This document shows, one piece after another, positions 16,908 through 26,616 of a DNA stretch of 64,000 bases. Each line of letters starts with the position of its first letter. Within the stretch, counting starts at the first letter, position 1. The DNA comes from CAXBBB01 sp963815505 (GTDB taxonomy: Bacteria; Bacteroidota; Rhodothermia; Rhodothermales; BA12): assembly GCA_963815505.1 (NCBI GenBank), contig CAWFGU010000024.1:186001-250000 (forward strand). The letters are read 5' to 3'. Made by a program: the position numbers and the translations under genes. Below the pieces are notes generated by a model, which was not told where the DNA came from, made no database searches, and saw nothing but the letters and a program-made list of their open reading frames with translations.

Positions 16908-18109
16908 AGGCGTCCGGGCAGGCCGATCTGGCGTTGATGGGCGGGCCGATTCCGCCGTGGCTCTTCGACCGGATGAAGCGGTTGAGCCGTGTCATCGTCG
17001 AAGCCATCGTCGAGGATCAGGGGACGGCGGGGTTTCTCTCGCGCCTGTCCGACCCGTTCTGGTTTCAGAGTTTCGGAGCGGTCATCGGCATGGACTGGAA
17101 CTCGTCCGGCGTCACGACGGCCGTCACGGCAGCGCTCAAGTCGTCGCTCAACCCGCACGCGCGCACGTTGGGACTGTACGTCTGCGGCGGCAAGGGCAAG
17201 CGCTCGCTCCAGACGCCGGGCGAACTGGTGCGCGTCGGCGAGCGGACGGGGCTGGACGGCGACGCGCTGGCCCGGGCGAGCCGGCTGTCGGCCAAGGTCG
17301 ACAGCGCGGCCGTCCAGGACGGATTTCAGGTATACCTGCACAGCTTCGTCGTGAGCGCTCAGGGCGAGTGGACGGTCGTGCAGCAGGGCATGAAGCCCGA
17401 GGATCGCCGCGCGCGGCGCTACCACTGGCACTCAGCGGGGCTGGACTCGTTCGTTTCGGATCCTCACGCGGCCGTCGTCGGGCCCGACCAGGGCGAAATC
17501 CTCAACCTCGCCGATAGCCGCGCAGGCGAGGCGCAGGCCGCCATCGTCGAACTGGCGCACGAGAAGCCGGGACGACTCGCCGGCGAGATCGCGCGCATGA
17601 ACCTGCCCGCGCGCTACGGCATCCGCGCCGGAGACGTGGACCTGAGGCGGCTGGGTGCCGTCCTCCACCTGGCGCAAGAAGCCCAGACGCGAGACTTCGA
17701 GCAGTTGCTGCTGCTCGGCGGGCTGGGGCCGCGCACGCTCCAGTCGCTCGCGCTCGTCAGCGAAGTCATCAGCGGTACGCCGACGCGGTTCAGCGACCCG
17801 GCGCGCTTCGCCTTCGCCCACGGCGGAAAGGGCGCCGCGCCGTTCCCCGTTCCGGTCGACGTATACGACGAGACGATCCGGACCCTCCGCTCGGCCGTCG
17901 ACCGTGCGCGCATGGGGCAGTCGGACAAGCTGCGCGCGGTCGAAAAGCTGAGTACGCTGGCGCAGCGACTCGAAAGCGGCTACGCCCCCTCGGATTTCTT
18001 CGCCCCGCACGTCGCCAAGGAGAACGCCGAGTCGTGGCGGCACGGGGGGCGCTCCGTTCACGGCCCGGCTCAGGCGCCCGATCCGCAACTCGGCCTGTTC
18101 GACGCGTGA
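16904..18109 (+). CDS. DUF763 domain-containing protein
   Basis: A 401-residue member of DUF763 (PF05559-like), a family of unknown function best known from archaea and thermophiles. Recognisable blocks: GGPIPPWLFDRMKRLSRVI at the start, SDPFWFQSFGAVIGMDWNSSGVTT (about 47-70), YVCGGKGKRS, SAKVDSAAVQDGFQVYLHSF, WTVVQQGM, ARRYHWHSAGLDSFVSDPH. Full family length. The ATG overlaps the glycosylase stop, so the two are made together; I infer a role in DNA repair alongside the glycosylase. It ends one base before the convergent tetR stop. Confidence 0.88.
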   Translation: MKASGQADLALMGGPIPPWLFDRMKRLSRVIVEAIVEDQGTAGFLSRLSDPFWFQSFGAVIGMDWNSSGVTTAVTAALKSSLNPHARTLGLYVCGGKGKRSLQTPGELVRVGERTGLDGDALARASRLSAKVDSAAVQDGFQVYLHSFVVSAQGEWTVVQQGMKPEDRRARRYHWHSAGLDSFVSDPHAAVVGPDQGEILNLADSRAGEAQAAIVELAHEKPGRLAGEIARMNLPARYGIRAGDVDLRRLGAVLHLAQEAQTRDFEQLLLLGGLGPRTLQSLALVSEVISGTPTRFSDPARFAFAHGGKGAAPFPVPVDVYDETIRTLRSAVDRARMGQSDKLRAVEKLSTLAQRLESGYAPSDFFAPHVAKENAESWRHGGRSVHGPAQAPDPQLGLFDA

Positions 18110-18763
18110 TCAGGCGTCGGGGCGAAATCCGCGCAGGATGAAGTCGGTCAGCCGCGTGGCGCGCTCTTCGACGAAGCGGTCGTACTCGGCCGGGTCGGTG
18201 ACGTCGAGCAGAAACTCGAACACCCACGCCGACTCGATGGGGCTGATAGCGAGCACGCCGACGTTGACCACGAAGTCGCGCACGTCGGTCGGAGCGATCT
18301 CGCCTGCCCGAGCCGCCTCGTCCAACCGCCGCTGCAAGACGGACAGGTCGGGCGGGTCGACGAACGTCGTGACCTGGCCGCGCCGCTCGCCGCGGTGGTG
18401 AAACTCGGCCGACGCGTACCGGGCCAGGTCGGGATGATCGAGCAGGTGCCGCGTCTCGTTGCGCACGAGCGCTTCGACGGTGTCGCGCAGCGGGCGGTCC
18501 TGCGTCAACTCGGCGATGATGCGGCCCATCCACTGCCCCGACACCTGCCGGTACACCTCGTCCGACAGGCGCTGCTTGGAGCCGAAGTAGTAGTGCAGCA
18601 TCGCCTTGTTCACCCCGGCCCGGTCGGCGATGTCCTGCATCCGCGCGCCCGCCGTCCCGTGCTGCACGAGAATGCCGAACGCCGCGTCGAGAATGCGCAG
18701 TTCGGCCTCGTCGTAGCGTTCTTTCTCGGATTCGGGGCGCGGCGGAAGGGTGACGAAACTCAT
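18110..18763 (-). CDS. TetR-family transcriptional regulator
   Basis: A 217-residue repressor-type protein. The helix-turn-helix is at residues about 20-65 (ELRILDAAFGILVQHGTAGARMQDIADRAGVNKAMLHYYFGSKQRL); the rest is the helical ligand-binding and dimerisation domain. It lies tail-to-tail with the DUF763 gene at the end of the efflux locus. The best candidate operator in the region is the 20-bp palindrome at 9496-9515 ahead of the tolC gene, so it may control the whole block; no matching palindrome is present in its own 64-base upstream spacer. The effector is unknown. Confidence 0.9.
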   Translation of the reverse strand: MSFVTLPPRPESEKERYDEAELRILDAAFGILVQHGTAGARMQDIADRAGVNKAMLHYYFGSKQRLSDEVYRQVSGQWMGRIIAELTQDRPLRDTVEALVRNETRHLLDHPDLARYASAEFHHRGERRGQVTTFVDPPDLSVLQRRLDEAARAGEIAPTDVRDFVVNVGVLAISPIESAWVFEFLLDVTDPAEYDRFVEERATRLTDFILRGFRPDA

Positions 18764-18827
18764 GGTACTCAGCGGGATGGGGCCTCAACTCGCACACCGA
18801 TGCCGTGGGTCCGGCGCGGCGCGCGCC

Positions 18828-19865
18828 TCATCCCGCCTGCCGCTGGTACAACTCGACGGCGCGACGAACGCCCTGCTCGAACGAGATGGTCGGCGTGAAG
18901 CCCAGGCGCTGCTGCTTGGCCGTGTCGCCGCCGCGTGCGAAGACGCCTTCGGGCTTGTCGGACGTGCCTTTGACCTCGGGCGTGTAGCCGACGGCCTGTG
19001 CGGCCAGCGTCGCGAACGTCTTGAAGTCGGTCAGCTTGCCGGTCGACAGGTTGAGCGCGTCGCCGTCGTCGATCTTGTCCATCGTCGCGAGCACGCCGGT
19101 CACGCAGTCTTCGATGTGGACGAAATCGCGCATCTGGTTGCCGCTGCCCCAAACGATGATCTCATCGGCTCCGGCATGTGCGATTGCGCGCTTGCAGACG
19201 GACGGGAACGGGTAGGTGTCGTCCTGATCCTCGCCGTAGCCCGAGAACGGGCGGTAGCAGACGCTTTTGAGGCCGTGCCGCTCGAACGCCAGTCGGCTCA
19301 GGTACTCGACGGTGAGTTTGGACCAGCCGTAGCTGAGATCCGGCATGCCGATGTCGTCGCCGAATGCGATGTCGTCTTCGACCAGCAACCTATAGCCCTC
19401 GGGGCGCTGGAGGCCGATGGGATAGGCGGCGGATGACGAGAAGATGACGCTCTTGCCCGGCTTGGCCGTCACGGCCCATTGCCAGTACTGCGCGTCGATC
19501 GACAGGTCGTCGGCAACGGCGAGCGGGTTGTGCTCGATCACCAGCCGCCCACCGACGATGGCAGCCAGGTGCAGCGCGTAGTCGAAGTACTCGGTCGGGT
19601 GGGCGCGGAAGTAGTCGCGGCAGTCCTGCTCGTGGAAGTGGAAGCCGTCGTAGGCGCGCGGGTCGAAGAACCAACTGCGATCTTCGCTCTGCGGCGTGTC
19701 GGGATGGCGACCTCCTGTCAGCGGGGCGATGGGATCGACGACGTGGACTTCGTGTCCGGCTTCGAGCAGGCGATGGGTAAAGTGGCGACCGACGAATCCG
19801 GCGCCGCCGGTGATGAGATAGCGCGACAAAGCGAGGATGGGCTGATGATAAAAGAGTGAGACCAA
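18828..19865 (-). CDS. NAD-dependent epimerase/dehydratase (extended SDR)
   Basis: A 345-residue nucleotide-sugar-type SDR. The NAD-binding motif TGGAGFVGRH is at about residues 19-28, FSSSAAYP carries the catalytic Ser region, and SYGWSK provides the Tyr-x3-Lys pair. RDFVHIEDCVTGV and FTPTISFEQGVRRAVE are typical of the C-terminal substrate domain. Probable activity is an epimerase/dehydratase on a sugar nucleotide for surface polysaccharide; the exact sugar cannot be told. The start at 19865 gives a 15-residue leader before the first strand; a later start is possible. A hairpin lies just upstream. Confidence 0.85.
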   Translation of the reverse strand: MVSLFYHQPILALSRYLITGGAGFVGRHFTHRLLEAGHEVHVVDPIAPLTGGRHPDTPQSEDRSWFFDPRAYDGFHFHEQDCRDYFRAHPTEYFDYALHLAAIVGGRLVIEHNPLAVADDLSIDAQYWQWAVTAKPGKSVIFSSSAAYPIGLQRPEGYRLLVEDDIAFGDDIGMPDLSYGWSKLTVEYLSRLAFERHGLKSVCYRPFSGYGEDQDDTYPFPSVCKRAIAHAGADEIIVWGSGNQMRDFVHIEDCVTGVLATMDKIDDGDALNLSTGKLTDFKTFATLAAQAVGYTPEVKGTSDKPEGVFARGGDTAKQQRLGFTPTISFEQGVRRAVELYQRQAG

Positions 19866-19870
19866 CGCAA

Positions 19871-19899
19871 ACCTGTCAGGTTTTCGAAACCTGCCAGGT
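19871..19899. repeat. AACCTGTCAGGTTT hairpin between two minus-strand genes
   Basis: ACCTGTCAGGTTT (19871-19883) pairs with AAACCTGCCAGGT (19887-19899) with one mismatch. A sister hairpin with the same AAACCTGTCAG arm is at 52307-52340. It lies between the stop at 19902 and the epimerase start and may end or process the upstream transcript; the pair suggests a dispersed hairpin repeat. Confidence 0.55.
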
Positions 19900-19901
19900 C
19901 T

Positions 19902-20672
19902 CTACCGCGCCCGCTTGGCGACGTGGGCAGCCAGGCGCAGCGCGTCGCGGGCAACGGTGAGGCCGGGGCGCATCGGGCGGCGCTCCGAGGCGCATTGAAG
20001 GAAGGCCGACAGTTCGGCGTCTTCGGCGCGTTGAAGGGCGTCGCCGGCAAGGAGATCACGGGTGTGTGTCGCCAGACCCGACACAGTGCTGAGGCGGATG
20101 CTCGGCGGACCGCCCGACACTGCTGTTGCGTGGACGAGCATTCCGCTGTCGAAGCGGACCGAAAAGGCGGCGGCACGTGGCGCTTTGGTCGGCGTGCGGA
20201 CGAACGTCGACAAGAGCCGCTTGGGCGCGTAGCCGCGTCCGAGTTGGAGGACGAGGTCGGCCATCGTCGAGAGCGAAGCGACAGACGTTGGAGTCTTTGC
20301 TCCTCGTGATTCGAGTGTCACGAGACGCGGAGCGGACGGTAAGTCGATCAGGTCGGGGTGAAAGCGAAGCGGGAGGCTCGCCCACGCCGCCACGCCGGAC
20401 TCGTCGGCTTCGCGCGCCAGACGGTCGAGCGACTTCAAGCTGCCCGACGGCGGCCACGCAATCAAGACAGCGGTCCCGATGCGCACCAGCACGCGCGCCG
20501 TCTCCACACGATCAGCAATCGGCCCGGCGACCAGGCACGCAGTGAGATTGGGCAGCCGAGCGGGCAGATCGTCGCCCCGCCAGGCAACGCGCACGCCCGA
20601 GCGGTCGAGCCGGTCGGCCAGCTTCTGAGCCGCCGATCCGCTGCCGCACAGTCCGATGCGCAGGCCCAGCAC
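19902..20672 (-). CDS. Putative Rossmann-fold oxidoreductase-like protein
   Basis: A 256-residue protein starting at a GTG (20672) two bases after the stop of the upstream hydrolase gene. The N-terminus LGLRIGLCGSGSAAQKLADRLDRSGVRVAW has a GxGxxA nucleotide-binding shape, then LVRIGTAVLIAWPPSGSLKSLDRL, and a C-terminal half with EAELSAFLQCASERRPMRPG. This resembles a shortened Gfo/Idh/MocA oxidoreductase in which the tail motif is seen, but the usual EKP motif is replaced (IAWPPSG). I treat the family call as tentative. The longer frame upstream lies inside the neighbouring gene and is rejected. Likely co-transcribed with the hydrolase. Confidence 0.55.
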   Translation of the reverse strand: MLGLRIGLCGSGSAAQKLADRLDRSGVRVAWRGDDLPARLPNLTACLVAGPIADRVETARVLVRIGTAVLIAWPPSGSLKSLDRLAREADESGVAAWASLPLRFHPDLIDLPSAPRLVTLESRGAKTPTSVASLSTMADLVLQLGRGYAPKRLLSTFVRTPTKAPRAAAFSVRFDSGMLVHATAVSGGPPSIRLSTVSGLATHTRDLLAGDALQRAEDAELSAFLQCASERRPMRPGLTVARDALRLAAHVAKRAR

Positions 20673-20674
20673 GA

Positions 20675-21601
20675 TTAGTAGCGCGTGCCAACGGGCGGCG
20701 ACCAGTCGCTTTCGGGTTCGAAGTAGCGCCAGAGCAGAGTAGACACGTCGCGGAGCAGGCGATACCCGGCGTTGCCTTCTTCCCACGACTGATCGGCCTG
20801 ATCGCTCGTGAAAACGCTCATCACGTAGTCGCCGTGCGGCGCGTTGACGAGGACGACTTCGCTGCGCGACGCGTTGACGGCGCCTTGCTTGCTCGCCGTC
20901 TGCACCCAGGGCGGCAGGCTCGACAGCGCTTCGTCGTTCCAATAGATGCGCGTGAGCATGCGGTAGAACTCCTCGCTCGCTCCAGGCGAAACAACTTGGC
21001 CGTTGCGGATCCGCACGAACAGGTCGGCCATCTCGCGCGGCGTCGTCTGGCCCCATCCGTAGCGCTCCCAGTTGGGCCGTCGGCCCTCGGTTCGGCTATT
21101 GACGCGCGTCAGGGGAAAGCCGTTGGCGTCCATCCACGCGTTGACCCTCTCGCCTGTCACCAGCTTTTGAAGCCACAAGCTGGCCGTGTTGTCGCTCGTC
21201 GTGATCGACAGCATCATCACCTTGCCAAGCCCGATTTCGGCACTGTCGCGCAGACCGCCAGCTATATCCTCACCGGCGTAGAGCAGCGAGTCGCGGAAAA
21301 TGAGCGTCTGGTGGTAGTCCATCTCGCCCTTATCGATGGCATCCCAGACCGCAGCGTTGATGGGTACTTTGATGGTGCTGGCCGTTGGGAAGAGCGTATC
21401 GGCGAGAGTGGCGGCGGTTTGGCCCGTCCGCAGGTGCCGCACGTAGAAGCCGACGCGCCCGTCAAACGCCTGCCCGGCTCCGTCGTGATTGGCGACGAGC
21501 GAATCGAGTTTGGTTTGGAGAACGGCGTCTTGGTGCGCGTGCGGCTGTGACGAGGAGGGAGCCGCGGCGGCCAGTGCGAGCAAGAGGAGCAGTCTGTTCA
21601 T
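20675..21601 (-). CDS. Class A beta-lactamase-like serine hydrolase, secreted
   Basis: A 308-residue periplasmic protein with signal peptide MNRLLLLLALAAAAPSSSQ. The serine-hydrolase triad is present: S75-T-I-K78 (SxxK), S136-D137-N138 (SDN), and K238-Q239-G240 where class A beta-lactamases have K-T/S-G. An omega-loop-like segment SRTEGRRPNWERYGWGQTTPREMADL precedes it. The Thr-to-Gln change in the third motif and the overall family suggest a beta-lactamase-fold hydrolase that may not be a true beta-lactamase. First gene of a pair with the putative oxidoreductase (two-base gap). Confidence 0.82.
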   Translation of the reverse strand: MNRLLLLLALAAAAPSSSQPHAHQDAVLQTKLDSLVANHDGAGQAFDGRVGFYVRHLRTGQTAATLADTLFPTASTIKVPINAAVWDAIDKGEMDYHQTLIFRDSLLYAGEDIAGGLRDSAEIGLGKVMMLSITTSDNTASLWLQKLVTGERVNAWMDANGFPLTRVNSRTEGRRPNWERYGWGQTTPREMADLFVRIRNGQVVSPGASEEFYRMLTRIYWNDEALSSLPPWVQTASKQGAVNASRSEVVLVNAPHGDYVMSVFTSDQADQSWEEGNAGYRLLRDVSTLLWRYFEPESDWSPPVGTRY

Positions 21602-21736
21602 GCGAGAAAATACATCAGCACCGCACTCTCGGAAGACGTGTAACGGACGTGGTACGAAAGTATGAGGTACCGATAGTTGTTGGAACAGATAAATGGGGTT
21701 CAGGTAGCTTCACTCTACCAACACACTCTCACTCCC

Positions 21737-22111
21737 ATGAGCACACTCCAAAGCAAAGTCGAAGACCTCAACAGCAAGATCCTTAGCGGACAGATTCTGC
21801 CCGCGTTCGAGGAGTATTACCACGAAGACGTCGTGATGGAAGACGTGGGCACGCAGATTCCCGCCCGCAACGGAAAATCCGCCGCGCGCCTGCACGAGGA
21901 AGCCTTCGTCGGCGGAATCACCGCGTTCCACGGCGCCGATGTCAAGAACGTCGTCGTCCATGAGACGAGCGAGGGCACGGGCGTCGCCTACAGCGAGTGG
22001 TTCATGCACTTCGATCACAGCGGCTACGGCGACGACACCAAGATGGCGCAGGTCGCCGTCCAGGAGTGGAAAGACGGGCAGATCGTGGCCGAGCGTTTCT
22101 ACCACGCCTAA
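21737..22111 (+). CDS. SnoaL-like/NTF2-fold protein
   Basis: A 124-residue cytoplasmic protein with the alpha+beta cone pattern of the NTF2/SnoaL superfamily: a leading helix (MSTLQSKVEDLNSKILSGQILPAFEEYYHEDVVMED), then GKSAARLHEEAF and three strands ending VAVQEWKDGQIVAERFYHA. Members are small-molecule isomerases, cyclases or binding proteins; the substrate cannot be guessed. The ATG at 21737 follows a run of T/C-rich leader; an upstream in-frame TTG at 21677 adds 20 atypical residues. Confidence 0.75.
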   Translation: MSTLQSKVEDLNSKILSGQILPAFEEYYHEDVVMEDVGTQIPARNGKSAARLHEEAFVGGITAFHGADVKNVVVHETSEGTGVAYSEWFMHFDHSGYGDDTKMAQVAVQEWKDGQIVAERFYHA

Positions 22112-22271
22112 TCCTATTGGGGGTTAGACAGGCTCGTGCGGCTCGCTACTCCGGTTTCCGCGCCGCCGCCACCCGATCGCCCGACGTTCCCAGGCGCCTC
22201 GTTACCGATTTGGTAGCGGGGCGTGCTGCGTTTGCGGCTAGCTTGTCCAATCTCATCTCTCTACTGATCTC

Positions 22272-23738
22272 ATGGAATACGACTACGACTTGGTCGTCAT
22301 CGGCGGCGGTGCTGCCGGGCTTACCTCTTCCGGTATCGCGGCCTCGCTGGCGGCCAAAACGCTCATGGTCGAGCGCGAGCGGCTCGGCGGCGACTGCACG
22401 TGGCACGGCTGCGTTCCGTCCAAGACGCTACTTCACGCGGCCAGCCTGGCGCATCAGGCACGGTCTGCGTCGGAGTTTGGCGTTCACGCAGGCGAGGTGA
22501 CGGTCGACTTCCCTGCCGTCATAGCCAAGGTGCGCGCGATTCGGCAGCACATCTATGAGGAGGCCGATGCCCCCGAAAAGTTCGAGGCGATGGGCGTCGA
22601 GGTGGCGAGCGGCGAGGCGTCGTTCGTCAATGCGCACACGATTGAGATTGCGTCCGAGGGTGGCAGTCGGCGGGTGACGGCGCGCAAGGTCATCATTGCG
22701 GCGGGCGGACGGGCGCGCGTGCCTGATCTGCCCGGACTGGACGAGGTCCGGCACGTCACCAACGTCGGCCTGTTCGAAATGGACGCGTTGCCCGCACGGC
22801 TCGCGATTCTGGGAGCCGGACCCATCGGCACCGAAATGGCGCAGGCGTTTCAGCGGCTGGGATCGCAAGTGACGGTCGTCGAGCGCGGCGATCACATCCT
22901 CGCGCACGACGACGCGGAACTGGCCGATCTGCTCCACGGTGTGCTGAAGGAGGAGGGTATCGACTATCGGATGGGCGCATCCGCTGAGCGTGTCGAACCG
23001 GTCGACGGCGGCGGGCTGCGGCTGGTTTTGGATAGCGGCGATCCGATTCATGCCGATGCGCTGCTGACGAGTGTCGGGCGCATTCCGAACGTCGAGACGC
23101 TCAACTTGGAAGCTGCCGGAGTCGCATACACCGAGAAGGGTATCACGGTCGACGATAGCTGTAAGACGAACGTATCGCACATCTGGGCCGTCGGCGACGT
23201 GACGGGGCGCTATCAGTTCACGCACATGAGCGAGCACATGGCCAAAACGGCTGCCACGAACGCGCTGCTCAAGCTGCCGTCCAAAATGGACACCGACAAC
23301 GTTCCGTGGGCTACCTATACGTCGCCCGAGTTGGCGCACGTCGGTCGGACCGAGCAGCAGTTGCAAGACGACGGTGTCGCGTTCGAGACGTACCGCTTTC
23401 CCTACGACAAACTCGACCGCGCGCTCACCCACGGCATCACGACCGGACTCGTCAAAGTCCACGCGCGCAAGCTCGACGGCAAAATCTACGGCGCATCCGT
23501 CCTGGGTGAGCACGCCGGAGAGATCATCAGCACGTACGGCGTCGCGATGACCAACGGCGTCACGCTGCGCAACCTCGCCGACACCATCTTCCCCTACCCT
23601 GCCTGGGGATTGGCCGCCCGTCGCGCCGCCGATCAGTGGTACGCCGCCAAGCAGAGCGAGGGGCTGGTCCGCTTCGTCAAAACGATCTTCGGCTACGAAG
23701 GCGACGTGCAAGAAGTCGACCCGGACCGCATCGTTTAG
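22272..23738 (+). CDS. FAD-dependent pyridine nucleotide-disulfide oxidoreductase (mercuric reductase/Lpd-like)
   Basis: A 488-residue flavoprotein. FAD-binding VVIGGGAAGL is at about residues 8-17; the redox-active disulfide is GGDCTWHGCVPSK (Cys-x4-Cys, about 43-48); the NAD(P) motif is LAILGAGPIGTEMAQAF; ATYTSPELAHVG and the C-terminal interface domain follow. The HPTxxE dyad of true dihydrolipoamide dehydrogenase is replaced by a FPYPAWGLA stretch, so it is not a convincing E3 for the pyruvate dehydrogenase encoded at 54-57 kb; it fits the broad mercuric reductase-like group with unknown substrate. Frame intact, stands alone. Confidence 0.88.
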   Translation: MEYDYDLVVIGGGAAGLTSSGIAASLAAKTLMVERERLGGDCTWHGCVPSKTLLHAASLAHQARSASEFGVHAGEVTVDFPAVIAKVRAIRQHIYEEADAPEKFEAMGVEVASGEASFVNAHTIEIASEGGSRRVTARKVIIAAGGRARVPDLPGLDEVRHVTNVGLFEMDALPARLAILGAGPIGTEMAQAFQRLGSQVTVVERGDHILAHDDAELADLLHGVLKEEGIDYRMGASAERVEPVDGGGLRLVLDSGDPIHADALLTSVGRIPNVETLNLEAAGVAYTEKGITVDDSCKTNVSHIWAVGDVTGRYQFTHMSEHMAKTAATNALLKLPSKMDTDNVPWATYTSPELAHVGRTEQQLQDDGVAFETYRFPYDKLDRALTHGITTGLVKVHARKLDGKIYGASVLGEHAGEIISTYGVAMTNGVTLRNLADTIFPYPAWGLAARRAADQWYAAKQSEGLVRFVKTIFGYEGDVQEVDPDRIV

Positions 23739-23749
23739 CGTCGATCCGT

Positions 23750-26616
23750 TTACCGATGCACCGGCACGCCGTTCGTCCGCCCGCGTTGGAGCACGTGAAT
23801 GTTAGGGTCGATGACAATCTGCACCGGCTCGAACGAGACTGCCCACCTGAGCGGTTGGGACTTGCCCGGCGCTAAATCGACTTGGCGAATGGACTCATCG
23901 CTCTCGCCTACGACGGCTACGTCGACCCGCGCGGCGATCTCGCCCGTGTTCGCAATCGTCGCCGTGACGAGCCATCCGGTTGCGGTCGTCGTCACCGAAG
24001 AGTCCGAAATCTTGAAGGTGGGGAGGCCGGTTTCGTAGAGCCAGTCACGGACGAATCGGTCGAAGGCGTCGGGCGCGTCGCTGTGGGTGCGGAGTACGGC
24101 GAGTACGTCTGCGAGTGTGGGAAACGCAGCGCCTCGGGTAGCATCGTAGCGGTCGAACACGTCGCGTAGTCCGTCGTGCATCGCGTCGCGTCCCATCAGG
24201 CGTTCGAGCATCCAGCCGACCCACGGTCCCTTGTCGAAGAGCGCCGAACGGTCGGCGACGCGGCGCGTCGCCCGAAATCTCGGCGAGCGGGTCGGCGGAT
24301 CGGGCATTAGGGAACGTAGTCGGCTTCGCGATCGCGCAGGAACGATTGGCGAGCCGCGTTGCCCTGCTCGGCTTCCAAGAGGCGAGCCGTCGCGTACTGA
24401 GCCAGTCCCTCGATCAGGAAGTCGGCACCCGGCGCATCGGCAGGGAGCAGGCGATTGCCGAACCACTGGTGCGCGGCCTCGTGCGCCGTCACGACGACCG
24501 GAAGCGGTGCCTCACCTTCGTTCCGAACCAGGAACCCGATGCCTTCGGAAAAGACGATGTTCGATGGAAAGCCCTGAGCCAGTCGTGCGTGGTCGGGAAA
24601 AGCGCTCAGGCGCAGCTCCTCCCACGGATACGGCGCGAACCACGCTCCGAAGTGCCGCCGCGCCGCGGAGAGCGTGTGCAGCATCGTGTCGACGTTTGCC
24701 TCGTGGTCGGGGTGGAAGAAGAGGGCAGCGCCCTGACTTCGCCGAACCGCATACCGCGCCGCGACTACGTTCAACGCCGATACCGGAGTCCGGCTTTCCC
24801 ACACGACCGTCCGCTCGTCGCCCGCTTCGCGCTCGTCCGTCTTCTCTCCGACGCCGTTGACGGTCAGCGCGCGCGGTGCGGTCACTTCGACGCGCGTCGT
24901 GAACAGCGTCGCGTCGCCTACGGCGGGCGGTAGCGGTGATCCGGGTAGGAGGCGACGGGGCAGCGCTCCCGCCGGACCTAGCGCGTCGAGGAATCCGGGC
25001 GAGGGGAGGAAGTCGTCGCGTAGCGTATGCAGGAGCACGCCGGACGGTAGGACGAACTGCTCGGCTCCGCCGCCGTCGCGCGAGAATCCGTCGGGATACG
25101 TGCCGACGAACGAAAAGCCTACGTCGAGGGTGTCGCCCGGCGCGAGCGCCAGCGGCAGGACGTGCAGTCCCGACTCGACCTCTGCGTCGACTACTTCTCC
25201 ACCGACGCGCCACGCCACGTCGCCCAGTGCCGGACGGACGGTGAACGGCACCCGCTCCATCGGCTGGTTCGTCGGGTTGACGAGAGTGTAGGTACCGTCG
25301 ATCTGGACCTGGTGTCGGTCGGGAACGAGTCGGATGCGCAGGTCGACGTGCGTGCGCGATGGGGCGGGCGCTCCAGACCACTCGGCGGCGTTCGAGCGCC
25401 AGTAGGTGTCGGCCCATCCGCGTGCCACATCGCCCTGATATCCGGCGTCGATGCGCGTGGTGAGTATGCCTGCCAGCACGAGCGCAGCGGCGGCGAAGGG
25501 TAGGGCCGGGCCGAAGGTGTGCAGCAGCGATCTCACGCCAAGCCGGTCCAATCGGCGTGACGGGTCGCGCTCGGTCCGCTCGAAGAGTCGCCACGCCGCC
25601 AGGCCGAGCGCGACGGCGGCGCACAGTACCAGGGCGCGGTTGAGCAGGAGCGGCGTCCAGTCGAGTTCGAACAATCCGAAGTCGCTCCATCGCAGCGCTC
25701 CCGCAACGGGCCAGTTGGTCGCCCACGTGAGCGCGCCACTCAGGGCGGCGAAGAGCGTGCCGCCGAGTGCAGTCAGGCCCAGCGCGTACGCCGCCGCCCG
25801 CCCGAACGTCACGGCCAGCACGAGCGAAAACGCGCCCCACAGCACCAGCGACGATCCGGCGATGCCGCCCCACGTCACGACGAGAGGAAGCACATCGACG
25901 CGTCCATCGCCGAGCAGGGCGACGAGCAGAAGCGCCATCAACGCCGAAGCCATCATCAGGAGCGCCATCAGCGCCAGAGCCGCCAGCGTTTTCCCGGCGA
26001 GCAACGCTCCGGTCCGCACCTGCGTCGCGTAGAGCACGGCGTCGAAGCCCGTCGCGCGGTCGCGGTGGACGGCTTCGACGAGGACGAACAGCAAGACCAG
26101 AGCCAGCAGAAACGTCACGACTTCCAGCGCGCTCACGGCCAGCACGCCCGTCGTCAGCAGCACGCGCGCGCCCTCGACCTCGGCCGACGCCGCCGCCTCT
26201 CCGATCAGGGCGAGCAGCAGAACGCCGAACAGGGCGACGGCAGGTTGCCGCACCAAGGCCGACAGCTCGGACCGAACGATCACGCCGACGCTCGCCAAAG
26301 CCGACGGACGAGACGCGGTCATGCCCAGCGAGGCGAGTGGTGGGGGAACGGCTACGGTCTGCGGTTTGCCTGCAGCGCGTGGCTTGGCCCGGTGACGTGT
26401 GCGGTCGCCTCGACGGTCGCGACGAATCGTGGCGAGGACGGCAACGAGCGGCAACCCGATGGCGAACAAGCGCGACGCGACGAACGCCACGTCGTACGGA
26501 ATCGGAGCGGAGTTGTAAAACGCGGCTCCTCGGTCGACCGCGAACGCCGTCTGTCTCAGCCACCGCAGGCCCGACGGATCGAGCACCATGAGCGTCCACT
26601 CGGCAACGGGCGACAA
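23750..26616 (-). CDS. ABC-2 permease/M1 peptidase fusion, front-truncated and frameshifted
   Basis: The frame begins in a membrane domain (LLALIGEAAASAEVEG, VTFLLALVLLFVLVEAVHRD, ALALMALLMMASALMALLLV and more, about 9 segments), then an M1-type aminopeptidase with the zinc motif HEAAHQWFGN and the third ligand in FLIEGLAQY. After READYVP the frame hits a stop at 24307, but skipping one base in the CCC at 24310-24312 restores NARSADPLAEISGDA, and another near 24260 restores VADRSALFDKGPWVGWMLE and the C-terminal domain to 23750. Family members carry a second permease block in front; here only about 30 codons of open frame precede the TTG at 26616 and no start codon is evident, so the first half is missing. 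Confidence 0.7.

Noticed and set aside
22272..23738. Flavoprotein as the E3 component of the pyruvate dehydrogenase complex
   Set aside because: It lacks the HPTxxE dyad of true lipoamide dehydrogenases and is 30 kb from the pdh genes.
24305..24312. Programmed frameshift at CCC-TAA in the M1 fusion gene
   Set aside because: The context resembles a slippery stop, but a second shift 50 bases on and similar shifts in many other genes make a sequencing insertion more likely.
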